64,000 bases of DNA from Cristatella mucedo. Taxonomy: Eukaryota; Bryozoa; Phylactolaemata; Cristatellidae. The position numbers and the translations under genes are program-made. Positions 47,283 through 60,074 of this stretch are shown here, one piece after another. The DNA is taken from positions 4,208,501 to 4,272,500 of the forward strand of contig WPIO01000014.1 in NCBI GenBank assembly GCA_009760855.2, written 5' to 3'. Numbering within the stretch: the stretch's first letter is position 1; each line of letters starts with the position of its first letter. The notes under the pieces are model-generated. The model saw only the letters and a list, made by a program, of their open reading frames with translations, made no database searches and had not been told where the DNA came from.

Positions 47283-50200
47283 ATTGCCGTGAGGATTATA
47301 TATGGTACCTGCTCTGATTCCAAATCCTGCCTGCGTGCTTTGCTGAATGTTGTCATCTGCTGTTAAAAAACTTTCTGCATACCAGTTATCGAACTCTTGA
47401 ACCAATCGTTGTCTGCACTGCTCCACCAGTTTCTGACAGTACTGCACCTCTGATTTCAGTGATCTCAGCTCGTCGATGTTGGTACGATATGTCTGCTTAA
47501 GTGTCTTAAGCCGCTTGATCTCTACGAACTCCTCCTCGCTTATAATGGCTTCACCATCCTCATTGTAAGTGTATCCTAAGTTGGGAAGTAATAGGTTAGA
47601 GGCCAGAGGCACCTGGCATGGAAAGAAAATTCCAAAAGTAGGCAGCAGAGCCAATCAGCTTCTCAATATTTATAATTTATAGAAGCAATAAGCCATAAGT
47701 TTTGCCACAGCCCTTTGAGCATGTTCTGAAGCATATACTTTCTTCAAAAATGCAGATAAATCGTAGCTGCTTTCTTCAAGCAGCAAGGAGAAGTCTATTT
47801 CCCATGGCTGAAGTTACTGAAAACAAAACCGATGTTAACATTTTTTACTTCGAAAGTTTTTTCGAGCGTAAGACGATAGAAACTCATTTTTTTAAATGGC
47901 ATAAGAAATAATACTAAGACTTTTTTACATTTACATATTGTATACAGCATCAGTGCCCAACTGTTCCTTACAGGTGCCCACTAATACAAGCATCGAGAGC
48001 ATCATTGATATAAGTCTCTTTTGATAATCTAAATGCTGTAGTTTGGTGTCAGCTAACTTTTCACATGTGGGAAAGTTCATCATTTTATGTGTGACTCCAT
48101 CCCCTTCCTTATCAAAATGCACTTATTCAAACCATAGTAAGAAACTTTACCGAAATTATTCGATAACAAGAGCATCCACTCGACGCTACCGACAATGACG
48201 CCATCGTTCGTTTCTAGACTAGTGACAACCGGCACATGTGGAAGGCGTGTTCTTTAAAACACACGAATACCAAGGCGAATGGTAAACTACGGCCGGGAAT
48301 GATCGTATCCGTTGACAGAGATTTTTCTGAAGTAAGGTCACCAGTGGCTGCTAGTCGAGTAACATACCGGAAAATTGAGGTTTTAATTATGGTAGCTGAA
48401 AGCAAGCAAGTACATCAAATAGTGCCGGCTATACGCAAAGGGCCAAAAATGCTTTCTTTATTTGATATCTTGTCAAAATCGTTATTTTGACAATGACAAC
48501 AATCCAGGCAATTTCCCCAAAAAACGTATCCATAATTGTATTCAGAAAGCTAACGGTAATGTGAGGCCCAGAACTCACGGACAAATCCCTGCACTAGAAT
48601 TAGGGCTGACATTCAAATCGTATAAAGCAATGCCAAATTCATGCTAAGCGATGCACTTGTGTGAAAACCTGAAGCTCAGATTCGCAACAGCAGCCAAATG
48701 ACGGTAGGTATATCATCTAGGCAATCATTGCAGCAGGTATCGTGGTAGTACCTCAACATGCCAAGATTGACACTGATAGGAAACTATAACCATACCAAAT
48801 CTTCTGAAGATCTTATTTTCAGTTCCTTTACCTCTGTACCTGAGACTCAGTACTTCTGACAACCGGACATCACCAGACTTAAACCACATTTAAAGCTGAA
48901 TCTATTCCTCACAGCCCGTAATACAATTTATAATCATTAAGAAATGAAGATGCTTTTGGTTAGTTTCATTCGAAATGCATGGAAAGATAGTTATTTCTTG
49001 TAGACTAAACGTAGCAATTGTTCATTATTAGTTGTATTCCCTCGGCTGCTAATTATTCATTCTTAGTGAGATGAGGAGCTTTGGCAAGAGAACAAGAAAC
49101 CAGATTGCATTTCAACAGCTCGCTAGCTGGAGCTAAGTTACTTTCTCGAGAGAAGAAGCGCAAAAAGTGAGTAATATAAAATTCATTCGTATAGAACCAC
49201 AAGAGAACTTAATCTCTATTCAGGCGTTTTCCACATGCCACGGACTCGAGCCCACAATCCCGGTCATCGAATACATTAACCTTGACCGCTGTCGAGGCGA
49301 GCACCTTAACCACTGGGCTAAACCAGAGCGGCAGTCGACATGCTTTTTCCAGGATAAGAAATACCTAGAAAAGAATGTATTTCTTTCAAGATACTTATAT
49401 GGAGATTCTATATGCTACTAGCGCTCTTCCGAAAAAAAATTCGGATTCATCCATTTGAAAATTTATAACGTTCAAGATGCCTAATTTTTTCGAATAGTCA
49501 AGAACAATAATTTTAGAATGAAAACCTTTAACTGAGAGATAATGTCCACAGCGTTTACAGGTGGTATTATTTGACGCACTGTATATTCAGGTTAAAGAGT
49601 GAGACAGTGAATGGGTTCCTCTACTCGAGTAGCTGCCGTCACGTATTCGAAGTGCCCTATATAATCTCGTAACGGTGCTACTACGATGGTATAGCTATGA
49701 TGAGAGTTGCGTCGAAAAAATTATTGGAGCTAATTTAAAAAACTTGCATATGTAGCTACAGAATGCATTCTCACCGCTTGAAATTGAGCATATAATTGTT
49801 CGCTGAATTATGAAATAGTGCCAAGCAGGCGTTTGACCAGCATTCTATTTAATTGAGTATTAAAACACAGTGGGGATAATCTCTCAGTGGAAATGAAGCG
49901 ATAGTCAGTCTTAGCGAGGGCCAGCAGGACGATGAGTTATTGCGGTAGGGCCTTTAGGAATGTATGCGCTTATTTGTTTGGTTGTTGATATTCAAATTTA
50001 ATATCGCGCACCAATGATTTTTTCGAGCCCTGGCTAGTGAATGTCCCACAAGGTACAAGGTAAGCATGGCGTTAGAAACTTGTGCTTATGGACTCACGGA
50101 CGGACCCACATTCAATATAACATAGGTTGTAATCACATTACTATGCTATCACGAAGCTGTAGGGGCTAACTACTCAGTGCCAAAATAAACCAGCATTTCA

Positions 50201-53200
50201 AACAAACAATCATTACCTTTTTTAAAGAATATCTACTATCTCTTTAACTGGCAGGATCATCATAAGAATTTGGTCAAAATCATCAATAGCCATAATGAAA
50301 GTCAGAGGGTAACTGCCAAAAAGCCTTGAATGGTTAAAGAAGATACAGATGTGCCATAAAATTACGTTCATACATGGCGTACAAATACCAAAATTATAGC
50401 CAGGCGACAGCGATCTGTGGCTCAAATAAGGGCAATTGGCCACGGTTACAGTTCACCAAGCCTGCGAATAAATACTTGCACCACGGAGCAGGCCACGCAT
50501 GCATGCTGCTCTACTGCCGATAGGGTTGTGCAACAATCGAAAGTCTACTGCCTTGTTCTCATGTAGGACTATTTTCCGCCAACGAAGAGAAGAGAGACCA
50601 GCTTGGTGGCTGAAAATAGCGTAGCCTGGCACTCACCAGGGCGGCAGAAGCAGCCGGTAAAACTCGAAACTGAGATGTCACTAGTATCACGCATTCTAAC
50701 AAACAGGTTGTTTGGCCTAGCGTTTAAGGTGCTCCTCTTTAACGACCGAGGTCAAGGTGCTCTCCTTTGATGACCAAAATCGTGGGGTCCAGCCCTACGG
50801 CACAAGTGAAGCGCCTGGGTAGGGATTCTGTTCCCTGTGAGTACCATACGGATGAATTTTATTTATTTGTTTAGTTAAGCTCGTGTAGAATGAGCAACCA
50901 CCAATGAAACAGTTGTTCGGGTCGATTAACCAAAATACTGTGGCCATAAAAATTGTTAATAAGCACGCCTGCTTAATGTATGGGCATTGAGGTCTTTTGT
51001 GGACTACCAGCTAGCGACTGTGGTTGAGTGACTAGCTTCACTCAAGCACGTTGCTTTTAGATAAATATTTCATATTAAAACTGACTTTCACATCGAGGTT
51101 CCTGACGAGACCGCAGCCATCCTTAAGCGCTGGAAACACACCATTGCCGGATAGCCTCCTTCAGTTATGAAAAATCCTTCATTCGTGCTTTCAAAGTAAC
51201 ATGCAAAGAAACATTTGTGCGAACGTTTTAGGGCTTTGAAGTAATTCTGCCTCATCCCTAGAATTTCGTCTGCAATTGCAGGTCATTGAATTAATTCTCT
51301 CTTCATTGGTTGCTGACACTTTCTCAGCAAGCATGAAGCTTCGCGATGACTGCAGCAGTTTCATCAGCACTCGTTCCTGCGCTAGTTATCAATAGCTGAC
51401 GATCTTTCAAGAGTCAAGAACCAACAGTTAGGACGAACCTATCCAGTATCTCTGCTCAAAGGCTATGCAGCTGAGAGCTGCTTACTTAAGTTTACCTAGG
51501 ACGTCTGCTTATAAGCTTCACGTGCCTGCTAATCCTCTCTGCTAGTGCACATTGCCAACACCTCATATTTATGTTCTTCTAGCTCACAACCTGATGGCTG
51601 TATTTTACCTGGCCTGGTTAGAGAAACATTAGAGAGATTTTCATCATCAATGACCAACATCATGTCAGAACGACTCAACCGCAAAATGACCGCATACTCC
51701 GCCATAACACCTTACATGTGCAATCAGTAATCTATTGCTATCTTGCAGCATCCCGATACTAGCTTGATGCATCACTGCCAGAGGACAATGGTGGCCTAGT
51801 AAATCAGCAACTGAACACATTATACCGTAGTTGCTTGGAAATAAAAAACAGTGGCTTCCCAGAAAGCCAGTGCTAGTTCTACGACTGAGAGAAAAATGTT
51901 TGCATCTACTTTCTCAATGTAGATACATTATTATTTTTTGTACCAGAGTAAACAGATCAGCTATTTGAAATACCTCAATTAAAACCCATAAGTAGTTTTA
52001 TTCCTGGACTTAAAATGTGAGGCCACATATAGATTGGTTGGCTATAGCATTGCACCACATACCTTCTGCCTCTCGCTCCGATTTCAGCTTGTTCAGCTTC
52101 TCCATCGACATATCGATCTCTATTTTTATGGTATTTGTTTGCCTCGCAAGCTGGGCGTATGCTTTCTTTTTAGAAGCAAGGATTTCTTTGTTTTCTGTCA
52201 ATATCCTGCTGATTGTACTACCTCGTTCCTGCTTAAACTCATCAAATGCTTGGTTCCTCGTTGGTGGCGTGCTACAGTAAAAGAATTAGTGAGCTAGAAA
52301 AGCTGCTGCTTGAAAGAACGGTTAAAGTCTTGCCTACTAATAAGGAACAGAAGCAGCATACGCATATATACTATTGTCTTTACCAATACAGCCGTCATTA
52401 GCATCATCACTAGTGTAGCAGCGGCAGTGGACGGGCAGTTCACCTTGGTCTTGGTGCTGCAGATGCCAGACCCTTTTCGGGGGATGCAGATGCTACAGGA
52501 GACAGAGTCTCGTTATCCCTCATGTCTTGCTGCTCGCGCCTTTCGGCTGACGGACTGGGCGACTTATCAACTGCAGCAGCCCTCGTCGCACCTGTAGGTG
52601 GCGTCTTGTTGGTAGATAGAGGGCTAGAATGACAGCAAAAGCAGTTTTATAGAATGGCTTGTTTACCTTCACAGATTATCACACAGAAGGCATAGCCCGA
52701 GTGCATTCAAATGATGAACCTTGGGGTATCTAAAAACTGGATGGTACTACATAGCTTATTTAGACTGGATGAAAAACTCTTCCTTAAATAATATCGGTAA
52801 ACTGCTTCAAAATCTGCTCTCATTCAATAAGTATGCAAAATGGAGATCCTTATGTGTTAAATAATGTATTTTGCACACCTCTCACACTCTGTATGATGCG
52901 GTCCTTACATGAATGCAAAGACTGCTAGCAGACAAGATATCTACTGCGATGAATTAACGGAAATTTATAAACTTTGCCAACAAGACGCTGATAATGTGCA
53001 CGATTTGACGAGTACATATTTATCAAACGTTGGATATGCTTTGCTGAGCTGACTATCCAAGAAGTGAGAATGACATCCACGTATTATTTTTACAAATTCA
53101 TTCAACAAAACTGCAGTTGTACTTGTAGTACCACCTATAGCATGAATCGGCTCTCAGTTTAACAATCTTTGCTGCATATTAGTGGTACAAAAATCAAGCT

Positions 53201-53546
53201 ATGCCAAGAATTCTTCTAGCCAATTTATAAAATGCAATTTTAAGCCTACAATCATAAGTAAGTCTACCTAAAACTAGTGCTATAAGTCTATCTGTAATCT
53301 GTAATCAGTCTATAGTTCCAAAATCCAAGATGGAAATACCAAAATGGATAATCATTTCGCACATATTTGCTGGGATCAGCAGCCATATTGGTGCCAGCAT
53401 GACCGTAAGGAGGAGGGGCCAATACGCCTTGGCGACCTCATGGATTGACTGCAAGGATTTCGCGGCTACTTGCCTCCAGACGCTCAACAGACACTGCCAT
53501 GACTGAGAACAAAATCTGAGAAATCTGACTGAGGCGAAATCAAATT

Positions 53547-53579
<33 letters not shown>

Positions 53580-56500
53580 TATTTGATAAAGCGCCCTCAG
53601 AGAACTTAATCTCTTTCTAGGCGCTTTACATTTGCTGCAAAGGGAAATGCAATTGAATGGTATGTAAAATCATGCTTGATAAACAAACAAAATGAATAAC
53701 ATCGTTAGGGGTGACATGCACAGGGTCAGCATGCAAACGTGGTTAGTGGCACCATGCACAGTGTCAGCACACATAAGCACATCAAGGACGAATCACAGGG
53801 ACCCACTAAATGCTGTCCTAAATAGGTTTGTTTTTAAGTTCCTTTTAAATGTAGTAAAGTCAGGGAATGTTCTGACGCAGGTCGAGAGGGAGTTCCAGGC
53901 TTTGGGAGCATACGAACTAAATGCACGGTCTCCAAAGGATTTGAGGTTTGTACGAGGTATTTGTAGACTGTTGGATTCCGAAAAGCGGGTGGTACGATGC
54001 TTGGCCTGATGGGGTAGTATGTCGGAGAGATAGGCTGGAGCCATAGAATGAAGGGACCTAAAAGTGAGCGACAAAACCTTGAAGTCAATCCGTTGCTTGA
54101 CTGGTAGCCAGTGCAGGTCGGCGAGAAGTGGAGTAATGTGGCAACTGTGACGCTCACGACAGACAAGCCTAGCTGCAGAGTTTTGAACCAGCTGCAATCG
54201 CCTGATCGCACATGCTGGTAGGCCAGTAAGCAGTGAGTTGCAGAAGTCGAGACGATATGTCACGAATGCATGGACCAACTTAGACGTGGTATCCTTATCT
54301 AAACAAGCCCGAATTTTAGCAATGTTATGAAGCTGAAAATAGGCATAATTGTGACCTTATGGCTTATTTCTTGAATCGTTTCTGGATGCCAGTAGTAGCT
54401 GTTCGCACGCCAGACAACAAGTTACCTCTGTCTATCTTTGTTCTTTGTCTTCTTTGCACCTTTCTTGCCCACCATGACAGAGGACGTATCAGAAGCTTTA
54501 GAACTTTTCGGCGCTTGGCCAACACCAAAGCTCTGGCCATCCAGCTCTCCAACTAGGTTCCCATCGTCTCCAATATTGATCCCTGCTTTTTGAGCTTCTT
54601 TTATCTGGTCTACGTCAGCTTTGTCAATGAGCGTGTATTTGTCCCTCAGCTTTGCCTCTATGTCACTTTCCAACTGAAGACAGAACTCTTTGAAGGCCTC
54701 GAACACACCTTGTATCTGTCTCACATTGACGATCTGAAACGCAGAGCAGAGAAAGGCGATAACTATCCAGACATGATCTGCAGTTAAAAGGTTAGCGGGT
54801 AGCTGTAAGTTGTCGTGGCTAAAAAACATGAGAGAGTCCCAAGATATTTTGGTTGCAAGGAAAACATGGTTGTCTGGTATGCCGAAGTCAAAGACTGCCT
54901 GAAGAGATTAAAACCTGACGCATGCTAGTGGCAGCTAGCTTGAACTCACGTCGATCTCGTCAAGCTGATTTTCGACATACTTCCGAACTTGCTGCTTGAT
55001 TTCGTATTTCTGTTGCTCTGATAAAGTGTCATAAGAAACCATGCTTCGGTTGGTCAATGTGTCGTGCATCGCCAGCTCACGCTTGAGCTCCCGGATCTCT
55101 TTCTCGAGCTTCTTTACCATTTGCTATCGCACGATAGAAGAAATAATTAGACTCGAATGCTTGCACTGACTACACACCGAGGAAAGTTGATAATTTCCAT
55201 TTACTTAGATACATACATTGACTGGAAAACAGCTGCGTTATAAGCGTGATTACATACCACTGGGTCGTAGTGTTCGTTGACGGATGGTTCGTTAGCAATG
55301 CACATCATTCGTGAAGCGAAACGAAGGGTCGAAACGGTTTCTTCAATCTGAGCTACTTCTCCCCAGACGTTCGCTACCATGACCGTGTTGCAGTTTCCCC
55401 CAATTGAATCTCGCAGAAAGTGCGTCAGCTTGGACTGCCGAAAGGGTACGTGGTCGCGTGTCTTGTCTGCCAGAGCAATAACACATTGTTCAAGGAATGA
55501 TAGTGACTTGTTTATGTGCATGGCTTCTTCCCGAACTTTGCCTTCAGACTGCAGAAAAAAGTGCTCTATTTCACTGCAAGCTCGGGCATTTTGTTCTGTG
55601 TACAGCATTGCAGATAATGTACAGTTCATGCAGCCACGAATTAGTTACGAGAAGCCAGACTCAAACTGACCTTTGTTTTGCTCAACCTTTCCGAACCAGC
55701 CAGGTCTACGAAGTTAATCTTGGAAGTTGTGTATCTGGCATTTGAGAGCACCCGAGACCTCGTCTCGATGTAGACCGTAAAAATGCAGTGCGATCGTGAG
55801 GACTGAGCATTCAGTGCATGCTGTGCGATCACTCGGTTTGTCTCTCCCTGAAAGCGTTGATTCGGAACTTGACTTGGGGTAGTTCTAGCGAGCACACAGC
55901 TGCTTCGGTGAATCAATCACCCAGTAGAATTCGGTCAAACATCCCTGTAAGTGAATGCTGCCGGACCGCTAGCCACTACGCACGATACCAGACACAAGCA
56001 TACATATAAAAGTAACATCGCGTCAGCATTGAAGGCTTGGTGATGTCAACAGAAATGTTTCAATTACCTCAAAAAGCAGGTTTAGTGCTTCTTCTTCATT
56101 CTGAACGAGAGGGCACGTCAAGCCCTTTACATAAACGCGGTTGTCATCTTCCCCTATGGCTAGTGACTGAGAACCTCCTGAGAAAGGCTGCGGCGCCAGT
56201 AGATCAAACATCTGCTCATTGTAGATCTCCAAGTAAGACACCCTTTAAGAGGCGATCAGTGGTAGAACGTTGCGAACGACAAAGCTTTCTCTTTTTGAAT
56301 TAGTGTCTACGAAATCCCCAACGTCTCAAACATATAGCACGGTTAGCCATGAGTCGATTTGGACTTACCTTACGTTGACCGACACGTCTGCACTGTCCTC
56401 AATTTCACGGTAGAGCTTCGCTAAAGATCGCGGAATGATTCCACGATTCTTAAAATTCTCTGTTGCTCCAGTCATTGTGAATGTTTTGCCAGCTCCTGTT

Positions 56501-59500
56501 TGTCCATAACACATTAAGGTCCCTTAAAGTAGAAAACGGTGTCATAGTGGCTTCAGAAGCACACAGAATTAGTTAAAAGAGATGTCTATTCTCGTTCTAA
56601 GAATTACCATTGTATCCTTCCAGTGCCTGTGTAACTAGGGGAGCAGCGACGGTTTCAAAGACTTGATCCTGGCTTGCATTGTGGAGAATTCCATCCACCC
56701 TGAACGACCAATCTAATATCTGATTATTCACAACTCCATGCCTCTCTTCCCTCTTGCCGTGGATGTTTACCGTCTGAAAATAAACCAATACATAGGTAGA
56801 AAGAAAGAGGACGCAACGCCACCGGCCTTTTTATTTCTACTCAAACTGCCATACCCACAATAAAGTACTCAATATATCTAAAAACAAAAGTAGAGTTTAG
56901 CTTATTCAACAACCTCATTTATACGGCGGCCATAGAGCCGTAACGGCTGTCACTAACTTTTGTATTGGGCAATACAGAATCACCTGCTTCAGGATTGAGA
57001 ACACTTTTGGCTGTTTAAAGATTAGCCTAAAATATGCGATGCATATTCAAAAAATGCTGGAGAATAAACATGCGGGACAAAAAAGACAGGAATAATAATT
57101 TAAATCGTTCTGACCATAGCAAAGGCTTGCTCAGAGGGAAAAATCTTCGAACCATCGTGATATTTGAAACTTTTGTGAAAGTCAATATCTAGGTATAAGC
57201 CAAATCGGTAGAACAACTCAGTTAAATGCGAATTCTTCGAAGTCTAATTTTAAAGCAAAATTCTGGCTAAAGCATTGGTCATAGATAAGATCGAGATAAA
57301 GTAAATTCTGTCTCTGGCTCGTCCTATAGACCAAATTTTATTCTGCTCTTTGTCAAAATCTGTGCGGTCGTAAGAAGAAATAGGTTGCATGAAGAGCCAC
57401 ACGAGCTAGATGTCTAGAATTACCAAACCAAAAACAATTCAAAACATCGTCTTATGACTCTTGCCTTACTATTAAGGTGAAATAAGAACTGTAACTTATG
57501 AAATGTGTTAATCATTTAGCGAAATTTCAAGACTTAAGGATTTCCCTAAGTTCCGATTATTTAATTAAAAATTAGTCTACTGAGATGCCGAAATTAAAAC
57601 TAGTGCTAAGAAAAAGAGCTAAGCCAGAGCGTTGGTTTTTGTTCACGTGTTCTTTAGTTTCGTGACTCCCATGACAAGATGGCCTTTATCAATTATATAT
57701 TAGGCCAAAATATCCCATGTGCAGATAAACCAAAAATAATCTTATATTATGGAGAATCGCTCGGGATTTGCTTTCAGTGTTTTTTTTGCGAGCATATACG
57801 CAAGCAAAAACTAGCCACTGACCAAAGCGTGGACGAACTTAGGGGAGGAGCCCGGACATCACAAATAGTAGTATCTGAGAGGATTCTTGCATATAAATAC
57901 AAGAGTCCTGCAGATGATGTGTAGTTCCACTAGAGTGCTGGGGCGTTCCCCACAACTTTGGATGTTCCTTAGTGTCGAAATCACTTACAAAATTCCTTTG
58001 CTAGGATGCTATTTTTCTCCTGCTGATGATCCTGAACATTTTTCCAACTTTCTACGCTTGTAACTTCCATGCTATGCACTTCTTATAAAATTGTTTTTTC
58101 TTAGTTGCGTGAGATCAAGTTTTGTGGCTATCGACTTTGAACCGAAACACGCCATGGCTTTGTGTGCTGTAGGAAACTCCACAGCGTAATCCCATTCGCA
58201 GAAACACTGCTAGATGACGGGTGTTAAATGTCGAAGCCTTTGATTATGCCACCCTATAATGTCTGCCTGCATCGTTTAGTATTTACTGTATATAGTCGTT
58301 CATATAAAACATCAAATAGTTTCTAAGAACTAAGATCATTGAGAAACGTGATACATTTTATATGACAAGGCTTAATCCCCAAAGCAATGCTGAGAATTGG
58401 CAAAGTTAGTGTATTAATATATTGAGGGTTATGGGCTCCTGGTGAATGTCAGTACACATAAAGCATTCCTAAATGCCCTCTCTCAAAAATGCACAAGAAC
58501 CAACGAATTACTTCTCATGTAATCGTATACTCAATACCAAAATAAGTACCCAACGAGACCATCACATCGAAGCACATTATTCAACCATGATAACAGCAAA
58601 ATGACCCACTAAAATCTTGTGGGCTCTATAAATCCATACTCGACGTAAGGGGTTAGGCCAACTTGGAAATGACATGCATTAAGCCTTCGAAAATTTAATA
58701 ATAATTCAGATAGTATGCTAATCAGCATACTCTGGTTTAGCATTGAGTCGCAAATACCTGCTGCTTACTATTATAGGTACGTCTACGAAAAAAATGGACG
58801 CCTGATAATAATACACTCGATATAGCGCCCTCGGAGAACTCAATCTCTTTCTAGGCACTTTACATTTGCTGCAAATGAAGCACCATCGAATGGTTAGTGA
58901 TATCATGCTCAATAAACATTAACAATAACATGATTAGGGGTGACATGCACAAGGTCAGCACGCAAGTATGATTAGTTGCAGTATGCACAGTGTCAGCACG
59001 AATTAGCACATAAAGGACGAATCACAGGGACCTACTAAATGCTACGATAAACAGATACGTTTTAGTTCCTTTTTAAACGTGGTCAAGTCTGGAGATGACG
59101 TGACGCAACTAGGAAGTGAATTCCAGACTTTGGGAGCATGCTAGCTAAATGCAGGTCTCCAAAGGATTTTAGATTTGTACGATTTAGAACCACAGTAAAC
59201 AGTTAGACTTCGAAAAGCGGGTGGTACGATGCTTAGCCTGGTGGGGGAGTAGATATGATAGGTAGGCTAGAGCCAAAGAATGAAGGGACCTAAACGTGAC
59301 AGAACATTAAAGCTTATGAGCTGCCTGATTGGGAGCCAGTGTAAGCAAGCGAGAAGTGGTGAGATGTGGCAACTCTCGACAGACAAACCTAGCTGCAGAG
59401 TTTTGGTTTTATTGTAGTTCATTCGCATTAAAAATTCATTATGATGCTGATACGACTTTCCAAATCTCAAGATCCACGAGTTTTCTCCACACCAACAGCT

Positions 59501-59720
59501 TGTCTAACCTTCATCTAGTTCGTTCTGCCATGGGAAGAGACAATTACAATGCCCTTAACTATTGTAACGCACAGATGTATCACAGACTCAGTTCGTGTAC
59601 CATGAAGCTTTATATACTTACTCTGCCATCCTGATTCAAGTCAATTATATCATGCGCGAACTGAGCGGTGGGGCGAACTCGAAGCCAAACTTTCACTTTC
59701 TTGTGCCGAGATGCGCTCAT
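47283..59720 (-). CDS. KIF9: Kinesin-9 family motor KIF9, eleven coding exons (3' end incomplete)
   Basis: KIF9 is a ciliary kinesin of the central apparatus that tunes flagellar beating. Exons (minus): 59720-59622, 56773-56608, 56522-56369, 56242-56068, 55847-55671, 55548-55258, 55123-54950, 54733-54426, 52623-52444, 52271-52063, 47575-47283. All use GT-AG and all phases agree, giving 742 residues before the last exon. The start MSASRHKKVKVWLRVRPTAQ carries the motor's first strand. Motor motifs: P-loop GQTGAGKT (95-102), SYLEIYNE (142-149), switch I SSRSH (214-218), switch II DLAGSE (246-251), INKSLSFLEQ in exon 6. The RKYTLID-type block and GQSFGVG of KIF9 (not KIF6) are in exon 8; coiled coil runs through exons 10-11 (VQYCQKLVEQCRQRL). 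An in-frame TAA directly follows the exon 8 boundary, so skipping that splice would truncate the protein. Exon 9 is low-complexity Ser/Pro/Ala linker. Confidence 0.93.
49175..49332 (-). mobile_element. SINE family A copy in KIF9 intron 10
   Basis: Tail (caagagaacttaatctctat, ttcaggcg) then head (cggactcgagcccacaatcc; gcgagcaccttaaccactgg). A short extra piece (cgaatacattaaccttgacc) sits between B-box and A-box regions. Confidence 0.8.
50708..50872 (+). mobile_element. SINE family A copy with duplicated head
   Basis: The segment with gtttaaggtgctcctcttt and accgaggtc is followed by a second, similar segment (aaggtgctctcctttgatga, ccaaaatcg) before the B-box and tail (ccctacggcacaagtgaagc, gggattctgttccc). 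This looks like a short internal tandem duplication of the tRNA-like head. Confidence 0.7.
53545..54352 (-). mobile_element. LINE insertion in KIF9 intron 8
   Basis: A 5'-truncated copy of the main LINE family, close to the 9-kb copy. The minus frame 53793-54278 is open for about 160 residues with the same landmarks (LDFCNSLLTG, QNSAARLVCR, KAWNSL, FKRNLKTNLF). It ends in the 3' UTR, the stem-loop (53585-53630) and a long ATT tail (53548-53578 reversed). Its 5' end lies about 75 bp from the KIF9 exon 8 donor. The open frame and long tail suggest a young insertion. Confidence 0.85.
57950..58205 (+). repeat. Unclassified repeat family C, diverged copy
   Basis: Same orientation as 7700-7985. 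Shared words in order: ctcctgctgatgatcctgaa, aacttccatgctatgcactt, ttgtggctatcgactttgaa, gctgtaggaaactccacagc. No open frame is kept. Confidence 0.6.
58803..59425 (-). mobile_element. Degenerate LINE copy in KIF9 intron 1
   Basis: Stem-loop tail (atagcgccctcggagaactc, tttctaggcactttaca) after a very short ATT tail, 3' UTR, then ORF C-terminus with stops and frame changes, ending near 59420 (gcagagttttggttttattg). Its 5' end is about 200 bp from KIF9 exon 1. Confidence 0.75.
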
Positions 59721-59765
59721 CCTGGAAAGAAGATCGGGTGGGGCTGAAGCCTTCTTCACTTTCGC

Positions 59766-60071
59766 ATGTCACAGATGAAGCAAGTCGTCAATGAAATGCC
59801 TAGTGTGAATAATACAATTTCACCGTGTATCACTTATGTCCAGGCTACTCACCTGGCTAGTTTACAAGAGGATCGAGAGTGGGATTCGTCTTTCCCGGTC
59901 CACTTAACTCCAGCAGAAAGAGTGAGGGCCCGACGGTCGTTGTTGCTATGGTATCGCGCACGCGCAAATGGGCCCGCTACAAGGTGCATCCGGTATGCTC
60001 TCAGCATGCAGCTGGGCTTGTTGTTAGTTTTCTTACTTGGAATTTACGATGCATGCCATCAATCAGGTTAA
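59766..60071 (+). CDS. Possible divergent open frame next to the KIF9 start
   Basis: A plus-strand frame starts at ATG 59766, only 45 bp from the KIF9 ATG on the other strand, and runs for 101 residues. I do not recognise it. Residues 78-95 form a hydrophobic segment (YALSMQLGLLLVFLLGIYDA). A possible donor (gtgagg at about 59922) after the first 52 residues would cut it shorter. No homologue is known to me, and part of it must overlap the KIF9 5' UTR. It may be non-coding. Confidence 0.25.
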   Translation: MSQMKQVVNEMPSVNNTISPCITYVQATHLASLQEDREWDSSFPVHLTPAERVRARRSLLLWYRARANGPATRCIRYALSMQLGLLLVFLLGIYDACHQSG

Positions 60072-60074
60072 GTG

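Larger units (their letters stand above)
47578..52060 (-). other. KIF9 intron 10, 4.5 kb
   Basis: Apart from two SINE copies (49175, 50710) I see no exon or structured RNA. Open frames at plus 47702-47911, plus 48236-48490 and minus 50222-50443 lack support. Confidence 0.6.
56774..59621 (-). other. KIF9 intron 1, 2.8 kb
   Basis: Contains a repeat family C copy (57950-58200) and a LINE fragment (58800-59420). A weak SINE B-like scrap (catagagccgtaacggctgt) is at about 56930. The plus frame 57679-57924 has no support. Confidence 0.6.
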
